From positions 2,857,001-2,921,000 of the forward strand of contig JANTQA010000070.1 of NCBI GenBank assembly GCA_027625915.1: DNA of 64,000 bases. The letters run 5' to 3'. Origin of the DNA: Anaeramoeba flamelloides. Lineage: Eukaryota > Metamonada > Anaeramoebidae. Position 1 is the first letter of the stretch. Each line of letters starts with the position of its first letter. The translations under genes were made by a program, and so were the position numbers. Below are positions 36,001 through 48,133 of this stretch, one piece after another. Under the pieces are notes generated by a model. That model did not search any database and was not told where the DNA came from. It worked only from the letters and a program-made list of their open reading frames with translations.

Positions 36001-39000
36001 TTATTGAAATTGGCCATGAATCGTTTTCTCGATAAAAAGTGTAATTTTTTTTTTTCATTTTTTAGAATTTATTTTAATAAGCGTATTTTGAAACAAATAG
36101 AATAGCTGTTAATTCAATTAGTATTAATATTTCACTTAATTTTCCATTACCAAGTTATCAATAGATCTACTTGAAAAGAGGATTTTTTATGAAATGTCAA
36201 AAAAAAGTCACATTTTTTGGAAATACCTGAAGTGTTTTTCTCTTTTATTATTTTATTTATTTTTTCAATAATTTTCTTTGTAAGTTTTTTATTTTTTTCT
36301 TGAATTTTTTTTTTTTTTGTTTTTTGAAATTTTATTTTATTAAAGTTTGTCAAAGTCTTTAAGCCACCCTATCCCCACTTTGTTATAGGTCGAGCATTCG
36401 GATAATGGGTGAGGTGTGTCTTCGACTAATGTATCGCAAAGGATACATTTATCTGTTTTAAGTTTATTAAACATATGGGTCTATCTATGTAGACAGTTAC
36501 TAAATACTCTACATTTCAATTAGACCGGGGAAGATCTCCACTCTAAGTATTTTTACCTTTTAACCATGATGAAATTGCTTTTTTCTTGGATTGTTTTGAA
36601 ATATTACTGACACTTCCAACATTTTGAGGGTTTTAGGTTATTTTTTATGGAAACCATAAAAATTGATTTTTTTTCTTTTTCATGTATATCTTGATCCCAA
36701 TTAATTAAATTAGGTTTTTGATAAGTAACTATTTCTCTTAATTCGTTTAAACCTAGAAGCTCTATTTTATCTTTTAGTTTCCATTTTCGAATGTTGTTTG
36801 AATAATATATTCACCAAGTTGTCGTTTCTCCTCAGCAAATATCAATTCGCAAAACGAGTTCTGTTATTGTAAATATTTTTGTTATGAATTTGTTTCTTGT
36901 TGGGTTTATTAATTTTAGATTTTTTCAGTGAATGATTGAATATTTCTAAGTCATAGTAAAAGTTCGATACTATTAGAGTTAGGTCATCTAAATCTAAACT
37001 AAAATTCAAAATTTTCCACACAGCTAAAACTGTCCAAACAATCACAATAATACAATTTCATTCAAATTGGAAATAATTTTGATTTTTGTGAATTATGAAG
37101 ATCATTTTTTCATCTTTTAGGTTTTTGTTTGCATTTCATTTTTTGAATTACATAACTTGTTTCGTTTGATCAATCAATTTTTTTAGAATAATTGATATTA
37201 GGCTAAAGTTTCGTTGTTCAAAATAGAAGCACTCAAATAAAATTAGTTGATAGTATCTAACCATTTGACCGATCAAATATTCCTAAATGTATTTCAACAA
37301 ATTTACAAATGGATTTTTTTGTTTTGCTCTCTCCAAAATTTTTAACACACCATTAATTTATTAGTTATGATAATTATTTATTTTTGGTTTTGTGAGTATT
37401 GCAATTTATAAACAATTGTTAACATTTCCAATTAGTGAATGATTCTAATTTGGTATTTCTTCTAGAATTGATTAAATAAGATTTTTTTTTAAAAAATTGA
37501 ATTTTAGTGTTTCTGTGCTGTTAAAAATTTTGAATTGGAGTTTATTTATAACAGCAAATTGGTTTTTTTTTGTTAAAAACGAGATAACCAAAAACTAGAG
37601 ATGGGTTTTATGATTATAAAGAGACACTTTGTACTTTACCCATTTTCAAAATACTAAAAAACAAGTAAAACTTGGTTCAATTATGTAAAAAATTGAAATA
37701 TCAAAAAAATAAAAATTATTTTTTTTTTTTTGAAAGCTAAGCAAAAACAAATGACAAAAAATAACCAATTTTCTCGGAATATTTAAATTTGTTATTTCAA
37801 GAAAAAAGATCTTTCATAAATAATACTCTACTGGTTTATGGTAATATAAACTATTTTTCAGTCAAAGGGGCCCAGTTGTAATGAGTAAAATACATGTGTT
37901 TAAAGGGTTTGCATAAATATAATAAGAAAAATTTTATTTTGGAAATTTTCAAAATTGAAATCATTTTTTCACATTTTTGTTTTTTTTTTAGATTTTTTTT
38001 TAAAACTTCATTCAGTTGCAAAAATTTTTTTTATTGCAAGATCGATAGTCACTTGGTAAAAATGTGTTATTCTAAGGTTATTGAAACCATGTAAATGATT
38101 GTTGAGAAATCATATTGATTTCTATTGGAATCCATATTCGATCGTTGATCTTGATATTTGCTTAATAAATGTGAAACATTTTCAGTTCATTTTCATTTCC
38201 TTTTTCAAATAGATACCACAAATACCAACAAACTTCGTTTGGTGGCTTGATTTCTAAAAGAAAAGTATGGAAAATGAAGTGAAAAATGTTTCCTATTTAT
38301 TATTCAAATACCAGTAGAAGTTCAAAACGAACATTGTTGTTTTTCTAAATAGTGGCCCTGTGAATTCGAGTTTTTCAATTTTTAAGAAAATCTATTGATT
38401 AATTAGTTTTCTTTCAGATGGATATCAACAATTCTTGGATGTATATTATTCTGTTTATTTCTTATTTGTTCTTCAAAGGTCAATTATATAAAATAATTGA
38501 TATTCGAAAAAAACGTTGGGTACCTTTGACTGAAACAGAGTTTAGAATTTTAGAGATATTTATATTGGTTATTTTTATCATTATTTTCCCTTAAATATCC
38601 TCGCCACTTCAACAAAAAATAACTCATGCAATTTGACTCATTGTTTCGAAAACGAGAAAGATTTTTTTCTTGATGGGTTGTATAAATATCACCCTATCTA
38701 GAAAAATATATTAATTATTTTCTCAAATTAATCCAAATAACTACGTGCATCTAGTATCTTTGTTTGTCTCATCTTTTGAAATTGGTAAAGTGTGAAGTGT
38801 ATTTTTATAATCAGAAAACTCGTGTTGGGTTTTGTTCAAATGGCTAATCCTTATTGTGTTAGGGTTTCTAAAACAACAATACAAGAAAAAGCAATTTATT
38901 GATTGTGTTGGTTTTAAGATTAAGGAATAAATTGGTTGGTGTGTAATAATCTTTTGAGTTTAGTAAAAATAATAATCTGTTTTTATCTACGCTTTTGAAA

Positions 39001-39718
39001 AAACTTTTTCAAAAAAAAAAAGAAAAGATCGTTTTAGTTTAGTGCATGTAGTGAAGTAGAATAAATAAAAATAAAAATTACTTAATTGCAAAAGATCCTG
39101 AAGTTTCTCGAAAGTGTGTTCATTCGTTCCACGCAAAATGAAAGATTTTGGGCATTCTGTAAAGCTTAAATCATAAACATGTATTGCTGTGCCTAGCGTA
39201 ATTAGCCCAATCCTTGATTGTGGGGGTAAGAACGCAAGAGATTGTAAAATTGTGTCTTTAATTGAGTCAAGCTCGTTTTGTGTTGTGTGGATGTCAATTA
39301 AAAACAAAAAGACTGGTGATTTTTTTATATCGTCTTTTTGTTCTTTTATTTGTTGTTGTTGTTGTTGCTGCTGTGGGATTATATACTCAACCGTCGTGAA
39401 TTGTTCAATAAGTTCCGCAGGTAAACTAACTTTGGAAATTCCGTAGTAACTCTCTGGAAATTGGTTTCGTTGATAACAGAATGGACAAGACCAAAATTTC
39501 CCAACAAAGTCAACTGGACAATAAGGGTTGAGAATGGCCGAACAAGACCGACACTGGATAGGAACATAAGGTAGAGTTGGCATAGTTTTTATCTCCTTTT
39601 TAGGCGTGTAAAGACATCCCAACGGAATAATAAATCTTGATTCTTCTTCTTTTGAATTTGGAAATACATTCCAAGACCACCTAAGTCCGTTTCTGTCTTC
39701 GCTTTGTAGAAAACTCAT
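30079..39718 (-). CDS. SEC23: COPII inner-coat subunit Sec23 (three exons)
   Basis: CDS complement(join(30079..31071, 34338..35149, 39082..39718)), 813 residues, frame intact. Sec23 is the GTPase-activating protein for Sar1 in the COPII coat that buds vesicles from the endoplasmic reticulum. Exon 1: GLRWSWNVFPNSKEEESRFI, zinc finger C56-x2-C59 and C78-x2-C81, CPFCYQRNQFP, polyglutamine run, trunk strands FLFLIDIHTTQNELDSIKD and SRIGLITLGTAIHVYDL. Exon 2: the trunk (DMQKDPWNSRTETRPQRC, IITFLSGPCTKGKGQVVDRE, IDLFGCSFDQVG). An EQ/EK insert separates trunk from beta-barrel. Exon 3: FDQEAAAVLVSRLAV, YPQFMFHFRRS, gelsolin-like region with PKPVLLEMDS and SGRFPYPRF, ending LTDDVSFNDFMNHLKK. Splice phases agree at both joins. 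The introns, 3266 and 3932 nt, hold LINE, MITE and other repeats. It is head to head with the formin. Confidence 0.95.
31819..32450 (+). repeat. Composite dispersed repeat, segment C copy 1
   Basis: Matches 47050-47665 and, more weakly, 53085-53640, all on the same strand (GAAGAAG.GTTACAAAGAAAA, ATGATCAATTAT, TTACAATCTTTAATATACTA). An open frame at 31745-32065 reads basic protein (SKGLRKFRSRRKKKLKQQ) that is not conserved in the other copies, so it is probably fortuitous. It lies in Sec23 intron 2, antisense to the gene. Confidence 0.6.
32677..33170. mobile_element. TIR element with ATCCCGAACAAGATTTTTAA arms
   Basis: About 490 bp. The outer ends are TATAGTAGTGAAAA (left) and, reversed, TATAGCAGTGAAAA (right). 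Both continue into AAAATCCCGAACAAGATTTT; the left arm lacks about 20 bp between. The interior (GTCTATAGAATACTCAAGTA, AAGTAGATCA) is homologous to the interior of 21447-21909. Noncoding. It lies in Sec23 intron 2. Confidence 0.65.
33614..34197 (+). repeat. Dispersed repeat, copy 2 of a 0.6 kb duplication
   Basis: Direct-orientation match to 7384-7970 along its whole length. This copy keeps an open frame at 33518-33820, preceded by TTTTTCCAG, reading SENFLKIPILVDLNTFFKFN, then GLDSGLIYERKFFEFSLK. Both copies sit in introns of unrelated genes (CARMIL and Sec23), which points to a mobile or gene-derived repeat rather than segmental duplication. Confidence 0.6.
36360..36840 (-). mobile_element. 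LINE ORF2 C-terminal fragment
   Basis: The minus strand reads THMFNKLKTDKCILCDTLVE, then DTPHPLSECSTYNK, the C-x2-C..H-x4-C knuckle that closes ORF2 of AP-endonuclease LINEs. Upstream (higher coordinates) similar broken sequence continues to about 36840. It is dead. It lies in Sec23 intron 1 in the gene's sense orientation. Confidence 0.65.
38150..38316. mobile_element. Foldback MITE, TACTGG family, copy 3
   Basis: The right arm (GTGAAAAATGTTTCCTATTT.. to ..CAAATACCAG|TA) and the diverged left arm (GATATTTGCTTAATAAATG, TTTTCAGTTCATTTTC) match the copies at 1775 and 4706. About 165 bp. It lies in Sec23 intron 1. Confidence 0.55.
38418..38594 (+). CDS. Small two-helix membrane protein or last exon, nested in Sec23 intron 1
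   Basis: 58 residues: an N-terminal hydrophobic helix (SWMYIILFISYLFF), a basic central loop (KIIDIRKKRWVPLTETEFR) and a second helix (ILEIFILVIFIIIFP), then TAA. The ATG directly follows a good acceptor (TTTTCTTTCAG), so it may be the final exon of a larger plus-strand gene rather than a stand-alone gene. A broken relative lies at about 57832-57960. Family not recognised. Its location in an intron, opposite to Sec23, is unusual. Confidence 0.4.
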   Translation: MDINNSWMYIILFISYLFFKGQLYKIIDIRKKRWVPLTETEFRILEIFILVIFIIIFP

Positions 39719-40503
39719 CTTGTTTTGAAAGGATTTATAGAAAACGCAAAAAAAGTGAAAGATATTGAAAAGGAAATTACAGGGAAAAATGAAAAAAATG
39801 TGTTTTCAACAAAATTATAGGATTAATATGAAATAAAAATTAGTACCTACACACGTCACTTCGGAGTTGGTTTTATTATAATATTATATTATTACTAATA
39901 AAAAGTCATTCCCACTGACAATTATAATTTGAGATCCTAATCATAGCATAGATATTACAAAAAATTTAAAAAAAGGTTTTGTTTTATTTCATCTTGTATT
40001 AATTTCCTTAACTCTCCTTATTGAACAATTTGTTGTCCAAGAGTATTCCGAAAAAAATATCATTTTGACAAAGTTGATTAACAGTGAAGCCAATAAAAAG
40101 CCATATTGCCAAACTAGTGCAAAAAAAATTTAAAAAATAGGGCTTACTTTCGATAATTGTAATACCTTTCGCCAAATTTTTAATTAAAGAAACAAATTAA
40201 TCAACTTTGATCTATTTTCTCACTTTAGTCAGTAGTTAATGAGATTCACCCATTTTGGAAACTTATACAACATCTTATATTACTTGACTTTCGATGAAAT
40301 TTGCCACTTTAGTTGATTTTGAATATTTTTCCTTTTACAAAGGCAAATTCCAAAATGAGAAAAGGTCTGAATTTCTATTCATTTATTGATAATATTAACC
40401 ACCAATAAATTTTTAATTTTCAATAAAAAAAATATTTTTTTTGTTTTCCTCGATTTTTTCCCCTTATTTTTTTTTTCAAATTTTGACTTTGTAAAAATTA
40501 AGG
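39719..40503. promoter_or_regulatory. Divergent intergenic region between Sec23 and formin
   Basis: 785 bp separate the two head-to-head start codons, so both promoters must lie here. Sequence is AT-rich with no repeat seen and no motif I can name with confidence. An ACACGTCA-like octamer (CACACGTCAC) near 39849-39858 is the only GC-rich word and could be a bZIP-type site; this is speculative. Confidence 0.4.
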
Positions 40504-42566
40504 ATGTCCAAGAGATTTAAAAAACTCTTGTCAAAAAAAAAAAAAAAAGTGAAGATCTAACAAATACGACAATAACAAACCAAAATACAAAAAAAATTAA
40601 ACAAGATCTTCCGATGCCACCAGAAAATGAATTAAATAATATGTTTGAGAATTTATTGGTAAATTGTTTCTTTTATACAAGATCTTGAAGTGTTTGTTTT
40701 TCTTTTGTAACACAATTTAATTTTTTGATGGTTCTTTTTTTTTTATGAAAATTTTTGTTGGAAAAAACAAAACAAACCTAAAACTTTTTTTTCATGAAAA
40801 TAGATGGAGCTTGGTTTACCATATCTAACAAAAACACAAATGAGGCAAATGACAAATGACAAAAAATGGTTTGTTCTTTGTCAGCAAAAATCAAAAACAG
40901 AATTAAAGGTAATTTTTTTTTTACAAATTTTTAAAAAAAACAAAAAATTGAAAAAAAAATAAAAAAAACAAAAACCAACAATAAGCTGGAAAATGATTAT
41001 ATTTCGAGAAAACAAAAAAATGTAAATTAAAAACAAAAAAAAAGATCAAAATAAGAAAAATACTGTTTTTTCTTTTTTTCTCATTAACAAAAAAAAAACA
41101 AGAAAAAATTCATACAGGCAAATGACTCTTCTCAAAAAACTAAATTTTTCCACTCCTTGACTAGACCACAAAAAAACAAAAGACAAGAATTAAGATAAAA
41201 ACCCACAAGCATTAAACTATATAACAACAAAACAATTAACAAAAAAACCAACAAAACAAAACACAATTAACAAAAAACCTACCAACCACAATACCTATAT
41301 AAAACCAAAACACCAACAAAAACGAAAACACAAAAACAAAACAAAAAAACACATAAAGTCTTTGGAGGCGCAATCTGGAAAATCAGTAGAAAACAGCCCA
41401 AAGAGTTATATTGACCAATTAAAAACAAATTCCAATTTGCAGCTGATTATCGAATTAAGGACTGCCATCTCTTCAAATCCATTATCATGGATGATCGAAT
41501 TTCTAAACCTTGGTGGTTTGTCCATCTTAGTTAACTCGCTCTCACAAACAGCGCACAAGCAATCAAATCAAAAAACAAAATCTGACGAGAGGTTAACTAA
41601 CGAGTGTCTTCGTGCGTTCAAGGCCATTATGAACAACAACGTGGGCCTTGAGGCCTTTTTGTCTGACAAGAAGAGCACGTTAGTCATTGCCATGTGCTTG
41701 GATCTCAAGGATTGGGCAATTTTAAGGCGAGCTATTGAATTGTTGATTGTAATTTCCGTTGTTCCGCCTAATGGGCATAGGCAATGTCTCAAGTCTTTAA
41801 GTTACTATCGGGAGAAGAGGAATTTAAAATCAAGGTTTGCAATTTTGACAAATCTCTTAAAAAAGTCGATTGGTGACAAAAATAGTAAAGAGTTTCAAGA
41901 GTCATGCTTGATGTTTATCAATTCCCTAATTGACACACCACTGGAGCCGTACGCGTGTTTAGAATTGAGAAAGGAATTTGCCTTATTGGGGATCCGAAGG
42001 ATCTTGAAAAAGTTTGACAATGAAAAGACAGAGGGGTTGAATATCCAAATCCAAAAATTTGAAGAAGGATGGTCAAGAGATGAAAAAAACACGGGCGAAA
42101 TAATTTAAGATATACCCGAAAGGGACGAAACTAACACTGAACAAATTTTTGAATTCTTGTGTCAAAATATGATGAGTTCTGAATTTAAAGATGATTTTTT
42201 AAAAATAATAAACAAATTTTGTGATATTTCCTTTGATACAAGCCTGACAGTTTGGTCACAAATAGACTCTTTAACTTCAAGGATTTTAGAGATGGATATT
42301 GAAAAGGATGGTGCCAATGTGCAAGAATTATTGTTTGGATGTGTAAAAAACCAAGATAATGAAAAAATTCAAAATTTGGAATCCTTAATTTTACAACAAA
42401 AGGACTTGATCAAGGAATATGAATCAAATATTAATTTATTATTAAAGGCATCGTCATTTAAATTAATCAATTTAAAATCGATTATTAAACAACAAAATGA
42501 AAAAAAAGAAAAATTAATCACAGAACATAATGAAAATAATTGCAATAGCAACAATGAGAATTATAC

Positions 42567-42600
<34 letters not shown>

Positions 42601-44740
42601 AATAATGAAGACAATGAAGAGAAATTAATTATTAAAGAATTAAATGAACAATTAAATTATTTATTGAAGGAAAGCCACGAATTAGAAAAAATATGCATTT
42701 TAAATGAAACAGGAATTGAATGCGATGACCTAAATGATTCCGAATTAGTAAAATTAAATCAACAAATAATATTTTTAAATTCTGAAATCGAAATTCTATT
42801 ACAAAACATTTCAAATTTACAAGGCGATGCTTTAACTTATCAACAGACTATTATTACTCTGAATAAGGCCTATTTAAATTTACAAAAGGAGATCGATCAA
42901 CTTGAAGATGAAATGAATGAGATGAATGAAACGAAAAAAGTTCCCACTTCATTTCGAGGAAAAGATATCATTGAATTCTCTGAAGAAAAGCAAATATTGG
43001 GGAATAAAATTAAAGAATTAAAGGTGCAATTGAATAAAAAAAAAAAGCAAATTGAAGAAAATACAATATTACTAAATAAGGAAATAGAAAAAATTAATAA
43101 TCAAAAAAAAAAAAAAAAAAAGAAGAAGAAGAAGAAGAAGAAGAAGAAGAAGAAAACGAAAAGAAGAAAAATGATCAGGAAGAAAATAATATGAAAAATT
43201 TGGATGAAAAAATTATTGAATTAGAAAATAATTCGAATTTGTTAAATGAATTTTTATTATCAATGAAAACTAAAAATCAATTAGAAATAGATAATTTAAA
43301 TCAAAATCTCAAAGATTTGATTGAATTAAACAATAATAATGAAGAAATTGATAATTAAAATGAATTAAATCCTCTTAAATGGAAAAATAAGATCAAAGAT
43401 TTAAAAAATAAAAAGCAATTTTTGGAATTAAAAAAAAGATACATTAAGGAAAAAGAAAAATATTTGAGTGAAATCCAAAATTTAATTAAGAAATTATGTG
43501 AATCAAAACTCAAAAATGAAAATTATAAAAAGTAAATTGAATTATTAAAAGAATCCTATAAGCAAAGAATAGAATTAATTAAAAATAATAAAAGAAAAAA
43601 TTTTTACAATGAGAAGGATTTAGATTATAAAATTGAAAACTTAGAAAAAGGGAAAGAATATTATATCAAAAAAATAAATAACTTGATCGAAAATATAAAT
43701 AATGTCAAAATAATGGATAAGCAAAAAATAGAAAATTTAAAAATTATTATTGATAATAAAAAAAATAATTTACTATTAAACAAAATAAAATTGAAAAAAC
43801 AAAAATTAATAATTGGAAAGCAACAATTGAACTCAACTGCCCACCAACAAACAATTACAAAATTAAAGCAATATTTTGAAAATAAAATAGAAAATTATTT
43901 GAATAATATAGATGAAATTCGATACATTTAAAAACAGGATTTATTAAAGCAGCAGCAGGATGGTAACATCTTTCCAGAAATCAACAAAACAGAGGAAGAA
44001 ATTGGAAATGAATTGACCGAAAAGGATCAAGAAATAAAAAACTATGAATTTGAAAACAAGCAGCAAGAGGCAACCATGGAAGAAATGAATAAAGAAATAA
44101 CAAAATTGATTACGGAAAACAATTATTTGGAAAATAATAATATCAAATTAAAAAATGATTCTGAAGAATTAAAGAAAAACGAAAAAAAGATCGAAAAACC
44201 ACTAAAAGTTGTGATTAACAAATTACATTCGACATTAAAATATTTACAAGAAAATAATATCCTTGATAATATTTTGCTTGAAGATCGCTCAAAATTAAAC
44301 CAATTCGAAAACCAAATTAGAAAACTGAAAATTGAAATATCGAAAGAGAATAAGATAGGCAAATTATTAATCAGTAATTCAAAAAACATTTCACAAACAT
44401 TGATTGAGAAAATAAATAACGAAATATTATATTACCAAATGCATATGAAGGAAATTAATAATGATATGGTATTAGAAAGGAGGAGAATCTCAAAAAAAAA
44501 TGCAATTAATAATGGAAAACAAGTTAGCGAATAATAATAAAATCAATGAATATGAAGAAGAATTAGTTACATTATCTGAAGAATTGAAAAATTACATTGA
44601 ATTACAAACTGAACATGGCAAAACTATTAAGCAGTTAGAAAATGATTTTAAATTACAATTACATAATTTACTTGAATCTAAATCTACACTAAAAATTGAT
44701 GAAAAAAATGTTCAAATTGAAAAGTGAAAGGAAAAAGAAC

Positions 44741-44771
<31 letters not shown>

Positions 44772-46383
44772 AGGAAAAGGAAAGAATGTGGATAGAAAAG
44801 AAGATGGTAATGATTTCAAAAATTCAAACAGCAATATCAATGGTGATGATGATGATGATTATTATGATGAGAACAATTATGGCTTTGGTAAAAAAAGAAA
44901 AAAAATTGAAAATTTAATTAAAAAAATTGATGAAGAAAATAAAGAATTTAACGGACAGTTAATGGCAAATTATGAAGAAGAAGATGGAAAAAAGGAATTA
45001 ATGCTAATCGTTCTTAATAATACAACTTTAAATAATAAAAATGCCGATAACCAAGAAAAAGATAATGGAAATGATAACGACATAAAGCCTGATGTGAATG
45101 AAAACGTACCAAAAATGCAAATGAAAAATTTAAATTGGAAACCCATTTCACAACAGAAAATTCAGAACACCATTTGGTCAAAAATATCAATGGAGAATGT
45201 TGAATTAAATACTGAAAAATTGGAAAAATATTTCAATCTCTCAGACACCTTGAATGAAATTCTTAACAACAAAAAAGAAATTAAAGTCTTATCCAATGAA
45301 AGATCAATGCAATACGAAACCGTATTAAATAAAATAAACATCCCATTGAGCGAATTAAAAACAGGGGCAATGAACTTTGATGAAAAGGCCATTTCGATAC
45401 GACAATTAAAGGATTTGATAGATTTGTCACCAACAAATTCAGAGTTTTCCAAAATCACAGAATATAAGGAAATCAAGAAAAATGATAATAATTTTCTAAA
45501 TTCAAATTCAATAAATATCGGCAAGGGAGAAGAATTTTTAATTGAAATGAGCGATATACCCAATTTTTTGAATAAAATCAATTCCTGGCATTGTCAGAGG
45601 ACATTTAAAGACAAAATAAATAAAATAAACACAATGAACGATGATGTCCTGTTGACGTGCAATGAACTAAGATCAAGTAAATCTTTGAAAACCATTTTAA
45701 GAGTAATTCTGGCTATTGGCAATTATTTAAATGGCGGCACATTTAGAGGCGGAGCCTATGGATTCAAATTAAGCTCGTTAACAAAATTGTATAACGTCAA
45801 GGGGAATAACATCAACAGCCCTAATTTATTACACTATTTGGGCTATTTTTTTTAAAAAAAACACCCAGACGCAATGCAACTCTTTCACCAACTCCCTCAT
45901 CTTAGCGCAGCAACGAGAACTAAAAATTCATTCATTAAAAAGGAAATTCTAAAAATCAATTTTGGCTTGAAAGCAATTCAAAAAGAATTATCACATTTTG
46001 AACATAATCTAAATCACCAAAAAAATGGCAAAAATAATGGCAATAGCCAAATTAATCAATTATTTTACAAGATCATGAATCCCTTCTTAAATGAAGCCAT
46101 TAGCGAGTTTAAAAAGTGTGTAAATAGTTTTTCAAATTGTCAAAAAAAATTTTCAGAAACCATTTCCTATTTTGGAGAAGACTTTAAATTGAAACCTTCA
46201 GATTTCTTTGCTCCAATTTTTTATTTCTGTAAAAAATTGAACAGGATATTAAAAGAATCCGGTTTACAAAGAACTACCACCACTTTCCCCAGAACAAAAC
46301 AATCAGGCGTTGGACTACTTGAGGGAATCTTTAAAACTTTAAGAACCAAAATTGATATTAAAGTGGTGAATGATGAAAATTAA
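40504..46383 (+). pseudogene. Formin (GBD/FH3-coiled coil-FH2), reading frame interrupted
   Basis: Formins nucleate and elongate actin filaments. Exon A (40504 or in-frame ATG 40614, to 40658) and exon B (40804..40908) carry the GTPase-binding start (ELNNMFENLL, MELGLPYLTKTQMRQ, KKWFVLCQQ). Exon C from 41359 gives FH3 (SYIDQLKTNSNLQLI, NPLSWMIEFLNLGGLSILV), a long coiled coil (about 42150-45060) and FH2 from about 45110 (MKNLNWKPI, GNYLNGGTFRGGAYGFKLSS, PDAMQLFHQLPHL). All joins are phase 0. Six in-frame stops occur: TAA at 42106, 43356, 43533, 43929 and 45853, TGA at 44725. Frame shifts lie at the A/GAA tract near 43110 and at A9 near 44490, the second compensating the first. Using ATG 40504 needs one more base in the A16 run near 40534. 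No proline-rich FH1 lies before FH2. A young pseudogene is the likeliest reading; sequencing error cannot explain the substitutions. Confidence 0.8.
43101..43155 (+). repeat. Poly-A/(GAA)n tract in the formin coiled coil
   Basis: About 20 A are followed by ten or so AAG/GAA units. The formin frame changes here: upstream sequence reads into poly-lysine and a stop at 43192, while the downstream coiled coil is in the next frame as poly-glutamate. Length polymorphism of this tract is a sufficient cause of the shift. Confidence 0.7.
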
Positions 46384-46769
46384 ATTGTGTAATTTGTAAT
46401 TTATTATTATTATTATTATTATTTTGATTTATAAAACTTTTACAATTATATTTAATTCTATGATTAATTTTATTTAATTTTACCATGATAATTATTTTAC
46501 AAATTATTATTTTAAAAAGATATAGAAACATATAATTCATTTGATTTTTATTGTTTTTTTCTTTTTTTATATTTTTTTATTCCCATTCTTTTTTTTTTAC
46601 ATCATGCAATAAAAACTATAATTTTCAATAATTAGTATTTCTAATTTTTATACAGAATATTAAATATCACCCACATAACATTTTTACATAACACTTTTCA
46701 ATACTTATCAAATAAATTATTATTTTCACTATGTAACAAATAGAATTAGCAAATTTATTCATATAAACT

Positions 46770-47665
46770 ACCTTTCAAAATTTTTGACTCACCTGAAATA
46801 ATAAATTGAAACAAAAAACGATATTCTTTAGTATTTAAACCCAAATAAGAATCAAATATTATTAATAATTCACCTTTTTAATTAATTCTAAATATAACAA
46901 AAACTGATATTTTTAAAAATTGTAAAGAAAAAATAAAACCAAAAACCGAAACAAAAAGTGAAGCAGAATTTTTAAATGATCATTAGGGATTTTTTATTAC
47001 TGAACTTTAATTAAAAAAGGTTAACGAAAAGATTTTTGAATTTTTTTCCATTTCCCACTGGGTTTGAATCTTATTTATATTGAGAAGAAGAGTTACAAAG
47101 AAAAAATATCAAGTGGATACTTACTAAATATGTGGCGCTGAAACATGAAATTATGAGTAACTTGAAAATAAAAACGAAAAAGTTAAGGCTAAAAAAGAAA
47201 AAAGGTTTAGAGCAAATCAGATCAAAAAAAAAAAAAATAATTACAACCATTAAACAACGATCGTCAAATGAACATTTATGATCAATTATTGAAGTAAATA
47301 AACCTAAAGTATCATGGATATGATATTGTGAGTCCTTAATTTAAGAACACATTGTTTTTTTTTTATTTTGATTTTTTTTTACCAAATTGCTTCTTTAAAC
47401 CCTTTTTAAATATTTGATTTTCCTTTTTTCTTTTTTCTTTTCAATTTTTTCTTTTTTTTAAAACATAAAAAATTTTGGTCCGTCTTTCGCTTGAGAAACT
47501 GTGAAATCTAGGATTTTACGCTTAAATTACCTTTGAGGAATGGGAAGTAAAAGCACATTCAGAATGTAATTCTACACTTCTTCAATAATAAAAAAAAAAA
47601 AAAAAATTAAAAACATTCTCATTTTACAATCTTTAATATACTATTACAACTCAGTTTTTTTTTTT
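46770..47665 (+). repeat. Composite dispersed repeat, segments D+C
   Basis: 46770-47035 matches 12376-12640 and 47050-47665 matches 31819-32450, contiguous here. It ends near the shared TTACAATCTTTAATATACTA. Noncoding and worn. Flanking DNA between the formin stop (46383) and the next gene (48133) otherwise shows no gene; the formin and the coiled-coil gene are convergent. Confidence 0.6.
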
Positions 47666-48133
47666 TAAATGGTTGTTTTGTTGAGAGTATTAAAACTACA
47701 TTATTTAACACGTATCACGTAGATTAATATGGGATTCTTTTTACAAAATATTTTATTGTAAAAAAAATATTGTATATTTCAAATTTGAACTAATGACATA
47801 AGAGTAAATTTTCATATTATTTTTGTTCTTCCAAGAAATAAAGCATTAAGAAAACAAATATAAATAAAATAAATAAATTGATACAAATAAAGAGAATTGA
47901 TTGGTAAATATTATTGTAGTAATTTTTATCAAATTAATCATTAAATATAGATAATAAAAAAACAAATATAAATTCTTTAAATAAATAATTAATTTTTTTT
48001 ATATTAATTAAAAAAACAAAATAGTGAATAAAAATTGTAAATCCATTTCAGATTTTGATGTTTTGAAAACTTTTTTTAAGTGTCTTTATTTTTTTTTCTT
48101 GTATTATTTGGTACTTGAAAACCATTTTGTTTA

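Noticed and set aside
36147-36353. Lysine-rich minus-strand frame
   Set aside because: Poly-A-driven translation in an intron; no coding signal.
40504-46383. Reassigned stop codons (TAA as glutamine) to explain the formin
   Set aside because: TAA ends CARMIL, uS2 and the rolling-stone-like gene at natural termini, and these genes have no internal TAA. TGA also occurs in formin. Decay is simpler.
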